Below, piece by piece: positions 57,401 to 64,000 of a DNA stretch of 64,000 nt. Source of the stretch: Flammula alnicola (taxonomy: Eukaryota > Basidiomycota > Agaricomycetes > Agaricales > Strophariaceae). The notes under the pieces were generated by a model that was not told where the DNA came from, searched no databases, and saw only the letters and a program-made list of their open reading frames with translations. The position numbers and the translations under genes are program-made. Where the stretch lies: positions 310,001 through 374,000 of the forward strand of contig JADNRV010000036.1 of NCBI GenBank assembly GCA_015499995.1, in the 5' to 3' direction. Positions within the stretch are counted from its first letter, which is position 1; each line of letters starts with the position of its first letter.

Positions 57401-58940
57401 GATTAAGTCGTTGTTTCTTGCTAGGAGGCCGAAATAACTTCTTGTAGTCGGATCGAGGTCGCTGAAGAGGAGGCACTTGGACGTGAGACATTTTAAATGT
57501 CTGGTTGGCTTTCCGTCGGATGGGTGGCGGCGAGAATAGGTGTTCGACGGGGATGTGCTCGTCCGCTGAAGGGGGAGGAGTGAAAAGGGATTCATGCTGG
57601 ATTTCGCTCTACATCGAAACATATGAGCCTTTGCAATGAATTCATGAAGAATTCGAGACTTACCGCGTACACACAGTCTCGCGATTTTATAGGGGATTGG
57701 GACGACTGCGGAGAGATATTCAGAGATTAGTTACTCGCTCGGGATGGCGGCTTACGAATAGTTTTTCGACAATAATGACGTCCTCGTCTTCATCATCGCC
57801 TTCGGCATCAGCTGTGTGCAGGGATATCGCGTCCAAACTGCGGTCGGAAATTTGAGAACGACCAGTTGGAACGTCATTCTGCAAGATTCTTGATAGTGTG
57901 GGACTGATCCGATTTACTGACGCGTCAGGTCGCGTGTTGGCGTGCAAAGGTGAATCGGCAAGTGGCATGAATTTAGGCATCATGTGCTGTAAGTGACTGG
58001 ACGCGTCAACAACAACGTCTGAATTTGGATGAGCGGTGGCTTTTATCTAACAGAAGTATTGGTATGAAGGCGAAAAAAAAAAGAGTGAAATAATAATCAC
58101 AGTCAGTGGAGATGCTAAGTTCTCTGGGACAGGCAGCCTTCCGTTGACTTCAGGTACAATTATAGGATATCGTTCGATTGACGCATCTCTCTGTCATCCA
58201 CGGCCAACGCTCAAAATGAGCAAGAGATAATGGATGGAAGAAATGTACCACATACAACAAAATTTCCCATTAATCCACCCATAATCTCTTGCCCAACCTC
58301 CTTTCCAGCATTTTGTGGCACGGCCAATAAAAGAGACACGTCTAGAGTAGCCATGCTTCCGTTTACGTCGGGTGAGATCATAGGCTGTACTTCTTTTGAC
58401 GCGTCGTTCTGTCGACATTCATAAGTGAGAGAAACTAGGCAAAGAGAATACGATGCATACATTCCAAATTTCCGGCCATCCAGACCCCATGACTTGACCA
58501 GCCTTCTTTCCAGCCTAGAAGAAATTGTCGGTATGACGGGGACGAAAGCAAAATAATAATCACAGATAAAAGAGGTTCTTTCGCTGGAGTAATTGTTCTC
58601 CTGTTGATTTCAGGGTCTATCAAAGGGCGTACTTCGTTCAATGTGTCGTCCTAACATGTACCACCAATGCTTATAAACAAGAGAAGCTGAGCGAAGAGAA
58701 TACTGGACATACAGTAAGATTTCCCCTCCACCCATGAATAATCTCTTTAGAAACGTTCCTTCCAGTACCTTGCGCGTCGATTAGCGGATTTTTATCGTAG
58801 TTTGAGCTTGTCTCTGGCTGAGCATCCAAATCGAGTCTGGTTGAACCGTTGGGGTGTGTTTGTGTCGTTTGGGCTGTGTTTTCCACTGGTTTCGCGAACT
58901 TGCCGTCCCAATTATTTAACGTATAACTCTTCATCGTCAT
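54492..58940 (-). CDS. CDCA7-type zinc-finger protein (zf-4CXXC_R1) with N-terminal repeats
   Basis: Large nuclear protein, about 1,300 residues over some ten exons. The C-terminal zinc domain is split by one intron: YCHQCRNKTLILKMSCFCG, YCARCLANR joined to YPDKSFEIKAKQANCPYCRG-YCNCTICCQKRG, the multi-CxxC pattern of the CDCA7 / MAO-A-repressor R1 family. Ahead of it are nuclear-type basic runs, a SUMO-interaction-like RITIDLTVSD, serine and proline runs. The last exon codes VFTPGSLGEHDVARAIAASY to VVEQT. The main frame from MSHVQVPPL extends upstream in frame through FTPPPSADEHIPVEHLFSPP, then through exons ending DEDEDVIIVEKLF. Before these lie three imperfect copies of an exon pair. CDCA7 partners the HELLS remodeller in DNA methylation in animals. 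The start at 58940 is the first ATG of the first exon and may not be final. Confidence 0.78.
57990..58820 (-). repeat. Triplicated exon-pair repeat in the CDCA7-like gene
   Basis: Units of about 220-260 bases. Half A reads D-[DNA]-x4-E-x-x-P-x-I-x-P-E-x-N: DDTLNEVRPLIDPEINRR, NDASKEVQPMISPDVNGS and RDASIERYPIIVPEVNGR. Half B reads AGKKAGQVMGSGW, AGKEVGQEIMGGL and the more diverged GTGRNVSKEIIHGW. Introns between halves share the start GTGATTATTATTT; one unit has lost its intron. Confidence 0.75.
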
Positions 58941-60737
58941 GGACAACTCGTCAGCAAAACAATCATGGATCCATGAAGAAAAGGGAAAAAATACAAGACA
59001 TGCACTCGTTTGCTGTGAACTTTGTCTTGATTACGTAAGTCATGTGATCACTATGTTACTGTACTTAAAAACGAGAAACATACAGAGGCAACGTAGTAAT
59101 TATATTTTTCCCCTTTCATAGGGCAAATTTTGAATGAGAATCGTTCAACGTACCTGCGCATTACATACTACTTCGTTTCAATCTTTTGAGTGACGCCCGA
59201 AGCTATATCTTTAGCCATACGTCTTAGCGCTCAAAATCAATTTGCTAATTATTGATGGTGAGCCTTTCGACCAAATATTCGAGTCAGCAAGAGAACGTAA
59301 ATGACTCATGACACAAACTCGATTTTGGATCCGATTCTTTCCTATTCTTTCTCGCCGAACAAATTTGCAGTACTTATTATCGACGCTCTTAGTACGAGTT
59401 CTATCTCGGGTACAGTTCCGAAGGCTCAGATCGTCGCCTCTTCTCGGTCATTGTCTGGGATGGATACTTGTGCAACTATTTTCAAGACATCCTGATTCCG
59501 ACTCCTCCTAGTGGATGGAAGCCGGAGCTTCGAGCCTCTTTTCTAACCAAAATCCTCGTGGTCGTACTTGGCCGGCAGACAGATGGTCCTGACGACTCTA
59601 GAAACTCGCAATCATAATAGGCTTTCGACTTTCGTTGTGGGATTTGGCTTCCTTGCCATCTCATGGCTCCCATTGCACTGTTCACACGTCTAAAAAAATT
59701 AGTGACGCCCATGCCAGCCCAAGGTGGGCTAGCTCAGTTACCATTGGTCGTCACAGCAATCGCCCCGTTTTAACTCGCTTGCTGGGATTTCGGTTGGCTT
59801 TCGAAAGCCCAAAATATCGTCACAAACATGGGATGGAAAAGACATTAATGTCCAAACGATCCTGATCTTCTGCTCACATCTCCGAGGAGGAACTACAATA
59901 GCGATCTCGTGTCAACATCGCCGCGCTGGAATGAAACAAACGGCCTCCGCGAATGACTGGTTTGAATGGATCCTGATATCTGTATCCTGCACAGAAACAA
60001 ATCTCTCAAATAGTTCCCTCGCGTGGATGAAGTCTTCGAAAAACTAAAACGCAGGTTTATCTCTCACTAGAATGCGGACAGGCGCTCGGCGAAGTTCGTA
60101 CGATAATTTACCTTGGTTACAGCGCACTCATCCACGGAAATAACATCCTGAATGGTGTTCTGACACCCTATCTTTCCAGGCGAACTACCCAATCATCATC
60201 CATTTTAACAGCTTCAAGCTCAATTAAGGATTTGGTAGCAAGTTGGCTTATGGTCGAACCGTTGATAGGGCAGCATTGCGCAATGATCATTCTGGCTCAA
60301 ATTTCTCGGATGAACCCGACACCATTGGCTACCGGGATGACATATCAACATGTTTCCAAGTCGCTTTGATAGAACACATCTCACCTAAAACTGCCAAATT
60401 ACCCAAAATATTCCTTGTGGCTCCTGCGTTGCTTCTGATAAACGAAGGTGTGTGGGCGTTGATTTCGAGGATCGGGTCGATCTTCTGAGTACGGTTTGAA
60501 ACACTTCTGCTAGGCGCAGTATTAGAGTCATAGCGGATAGACAACCAGGAAGTATTTGCTTATTTTATGACTGTCATTCCCGGACGTGTGAAGGGTTTCT
60601 TTGTTTCAACTTTCAAGGAGCATCTCATGTACGTACATCGGTCTACAAAACGAATTCGAAGTTGACAAGGTTACGAAAGAGATCGCTTCAAGATCGAAAA
60701 CTTTCCATCCCACTAGGAAGGCTATCAGAAGCCTTTT
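58941..60737. other. Intergenic stretch, no supported gene
   Basis: About 1.8 kb between the CDCA7-like start and the GH31 3' end. Frames of 60-81 residues (for example 59482-59712 minus and 60329-60544 minus) show no recognised domain. No terminal repeats typical of a transposon were seen. Confidence 0.4.
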
Positions 60738-63700
60738 TCAAAGCCATTTAAGCGACAATGGTTGATTTAGATCGGCGTTAACTGCGAGCGCCACCAATTT
60801 ACCCTGGTGTGGCGCATACGTCCACTTAGCCACCTTTCGTCCATTGAGCGAGAGGGAGGTGGGTATGGAGGAGACTCCCAGGACAGTGATATCCTGCAAT
60901 TTCTGTTGGAGATGGAAGGTACCTTGGACGCCGATAGAAACCTGGTTCTTTGTTGAGGTAAATGACAGGATCCGATTAGGACCAGGAGGGTTGCTTATTC
61001 CATCATCGATATACGCAGTGCCATGAGCGAGACCTTGGGAGGACTGCGATACAAGGAGAGAATATGGACCTTTGCGCGTCTCTTCGATTGTATAGGCGGG
61101 TGCAGCGTGCACAAGAATCGCGGAGCCATCACGAATATGAACGTTGATATGTCCGAGAGGTGCAGAAAGCACATTGGGCTGACCAGCGTTACTCTCGATG
61201 ACATCATGAGTATACCAATCACGCCAAATCACGGATCCTCGTCCAGGGAATAATCCTAAACAACATTTGAACAACGATGAGCGATAAGACGTACATCACA
61301 TAAAATTACTTGCCTGATACAGTGGAGACATTCGGTTCCAAAACCGGAGTAACTAAGATATCTCTACCAACGAGGAATTGAGAATCTACACCAAACAGCT
61401 CCGGCTCGTTAGGGAACTCGTAAAATAGTGCCCGCACCGGCGGAGTGCCGCTGGTGGAAGAATTCGCGAATAATGTGTACTACCCGTGTATGATGCTTCA
61501 GAATTTGGGCGTCGAGTGAGCGGAAATAGAACTTACCCAGTAGGGCAGCAGAGAGTAGCGAATAGCGATGGTCGTGCGAGAGGCGTTGGCAACACTATCC
61601 CATCGATATGGTTCTTGCGATATCGCTCCTTTAATATTGTGATTACGAAAGAATGGAGTGAAAGCAGAAAGCTGCATCCAGCGATTGCACAGCTCTTCAT
61701 CGGTATTCCCATCTAGGAGCCGTTGTCAGATAATTTCGGACGAAACACGGTTGGAAAAAAGCGCACTGAAACCACACGTGTCCGCGCCAACAAAGGGAAT
61801 CTGAAATAATTGGAATTGTAGCACGCCCTGATAGGGAATATCAATATTACACGAAGAAAAGTGAGCCAGATTGCTGGAGCTTACGGCTATGCTGTAACGG
61901 AGGTACGACCATAAACTGAAATTGTCCCCCAACTTCGAAGCACAAGTTAACATGTGGCAGAATATGGAAGGACGGTCCCCGTAAAACTCACCCAGTGTCC
62001 GGTCCACTTGCCTGACGAGGCAAAAGTCGAGCGGCTGATCAGGAATGGACGTTTCTTGGGAATAATATCCTGGACGGCTACATGAGTGGCCTTTTCTTCC
62101 ATCAGACCCCAAAAGATTATGAACGTCCAGTTCGACTTGGCCATCAGCGTGTGATGCGTTTGTCGCCAAAGTGTGTATTGATAACCGTCCGTTACCTACG
62201 ATATTAATTTGTTTAGTTTCATTTGCAGACATTAATGTCTCGCAAACAATAATTACCGTTATGAATCGCATAAGGTGGGGTGTTGAGATCCACATCCTGC
62301 TGCTTTCCCGCGCCGAGGCCTCGCTTATTGATGATGGTCAACAATAACGCGGTGGACGTATCGACGTGGCATGTCAATGTTCCATTAACTGTTATGTTTC
62401 CGCTAGGACCAAAGATTGTCGAATTATAACTGTATCTCTGCGTTCAGCATGCTGCATCCCAAAAACTAAGCATGGATAGTACCATTCTGGGTAATCTACA
62501 GAAATAGGTCAGCAGCCGGATTGCAACAAATAGACAAAAATACCTTACCCAAGACTGGGTTGCCCGGTTCGCCCGGCAAGAGGAAGGGTACGCTCGTATT
62601 TGAGAGATCTGCATCAGTACCGCTGAGGAGTGTAAGTCAGGACCGAACCTAAACTGATATCTGAAGAAGCAAACCAACCAAGATCCATCGCAGAACGAGC
62701 TAGCCTCGTTCATATCGAGCCAAATCCCAGAGAACTCGATTCCAGATACGCTCCAGTTGCGAAGGGCTTCTGTCCACCAACTTCCCGTATTTTTCTGGAA
62801 CCAATCCGGGAATACCTGTGGTGAAAAATATGAGCACTGGATGTCTGGCTTATCCGCGATCCAAAGTAACGTACCGTGTATCCCGGCCAAACCTGTCCAA
62901 TATACTCTGTGCCATCCAAATTCGTGATAAAGACCCCTCTAAAACGCAGAAGAAAAGATAACAGCGGTTAGATTGTGGTGCTCATCGGGAATCAAAGCGG
63001 TAAGGTAAATGAGGGAGACTAGATAGAGCACGATCGAGGGCTTACGCACTCTTCAACCCCTTTGGTGTAAGGATCGTACTAGATACAAAAAACATAACCA
63101 AATCAGTCACTTTGCGAGTCTAAAGGGTGCCTATCTACCCGAGTGAGATTGGATAACGTACGATGTCAGTTGCGTTAACCTGTTTTGCAACTGCTGCATC
63201 AACAATGGGGATGTCTGGTGATGGGCTGTCAGATCTTTATGTCACGTGGATCATCTCGGAAAGCGCGTCCTTACAGTGCTGGTTGTTCGCATTCTGACGT
63301 GAAGGTTAGTGCCAGCGGTCTATAAATACGGGTAGTATCGACATACCAGTTCTTGTATAAAAGTCCTCATCTCGTCGCCAGGAAAGCTGACAGGGTCCGA
63401 AGTGAAGTCACGAACAGCGTGGTACAGATCAATGTCATTCCACATAACTGTGGGGTACGGACAACGTCAAGCCAACCCTGATATGATACACAGCACTCGG
63501 ATACGTACCTTCCAATGGGATGTTGGCATTACGCATGTTAGTCACCTGCTCACGGGTCTCCGCAATGTCTTTGTAGCCCCACCTATCGAGGTACAATCGA
63601 GTTATTCAAGTAGGACACATGAAGGCAAAGCATGACTTTACCTGCAAAGATGGAAACCGAATCCCCAAACTGGCTGCCAAGTGGGCAGACCGATCAATGC

Positions 63701-64000
63701 TCCATATTGCTCGATCACGGCGTTCGGGGCAGGGCCTGAAAAGAAGTAGAAATCCAAAACCCCACCAATCATCCTGTACTCGATAAGAGACACGGTGGAC
63801 GATGGGGGTGTCAGAAGAAGGACATCACCACCTGCGGCACTGAGGATGAGGTTAGAACTAGCGAATATATGATCACAACTTCGTGTAGCACCTGAGCAAG
63901 AATACACCATGCGATTGAGATTTATTGGTGGCTGGATCGAATCGGTGCTCCAGGTAAACTGGATGTGAACCATATCTGAAGAAAGGTTTTCAGTCGAGCC
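60738..64000 (-). CDS. Glycoside hydrolase family 31 alpha-glucosidase, 5' end beyond window
   Basis: Retaining alpha-glucosidase; the N-terminal part lies past 64000. Visible are [54 protein letters not shown] and [14 protein letters not shown]. The nucleophile motif is [20 protein letters not shown] (aspartate in WLDMNE). The acid/base region is SSGKWTGHW joined to LGDNFSLW, then [21 protein letters not shown] and the CHVDTS/NITVNGT insert. The C-terminus ends LKWL. More than ten short introns. The reading frame breaks once. HNL is followed by four T residues (62113-62116) where three would keep [13 protein letters not shown] open; the conserved sequence resumes one frame over. This may be a sequencing error or a disabling mutation. 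Many N-x-S/T sites suggest a secreted or wall enzyme. Confidence 0.88.

Noticed and set aside
59301..60544. Short frames considered as remnants of a DNA transposon
   Set aside because: No transposase motif, terminal inverted repeat or target duplication could be found by eye.
1..64000. tRNA, rRNA and CRISPR-like arrays
   Set aside because: No clover-leaf-like GGTTCGA-type T-loops in a plausible setting, no rRNA sequence, and no regularly spaced repeats other than those listed.

Overview
The window looks like a nuclear contig from an agaricomycete (mushroom-type basidiomycete). Coding regions are cut by many short (about 45-70 base) GT-AG introns. Gene families are fungal: OPT and DHA1 transporters, CYP monooxygenases, an AA9 LPMO, F-box proteins, a MYND-finger protein and an NLR remnant. 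About 22 protein loci can be supported, one a decayed pseudogene and one cut by the window end. No rRNA, tRNA or CRISPR array was recognised. Gene models were spliced by eye using reading frame and family conservation, so individual exon borders are inferences.

Layout. 2.3-7.0 kb: an OPT oligopeptide transporter with about 38 introns and several micro-exons, plus one apparent frameshift. 7.5-8.9 kb: an intronless protein resembling only the N-terminal part of GTPBP1/2 GTPases. 10.9-25.2 kb: an oxidative/membrane neighbourhood made of P450, sarcosine-oxidase-like flavoenzyme, L-amino-acid/amine oxidase, two tandem 7-TM proteins and a second P450. 25.4-31.6 kb: nuclear housekeeping genes on the minus strand (Ies6/INO80C, Puf6, Utp7). 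31.9-33.8 kb: a putative PD-(D/E)XK-like protein whose last intron carries a poly(A) retro-insertion with target-site duplications. 34.3-40.2 kb: an F-box protein, a C11orf68/Bles03-like protein, a NAT9 acetyltransferase and a decayed F-box-like pseudogene. 41.6-48.6 kb: a DHA1 transporter, a chimeric Ecl1-like/NLR-remnant gene and a MYND-finger protein; the last two share a duplicated upstream element. 50.6-53.8 kb: an AA9 LPMO and a HAD dehalogenase. 54.5-58.9 kb: a large CDCA7-type (zf-4CXXC_R1) zinc-finger protein with an N-terminal triplicated exon-pair repeat. 60.7-64.0 kb: the C-terminal most of a secreted-type GH31 alpha-glucosidase.

How genes may work together (inference): the 10.9-25.2 kb group could oxidise an amino acid or amine and a hydrophobic product, but no scaffold synthase is visible. 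Puf6 and Utp7 both serve ribosome biogenesis. The AA9 and GH31 enzymes fit plant-polysaccharide use. Two single-base homopolymer frameshifts (OPT and GH31) fall in otherwise well-conserved genes, so sequencing or assembly error has to be kept in mind next to true gene decay.
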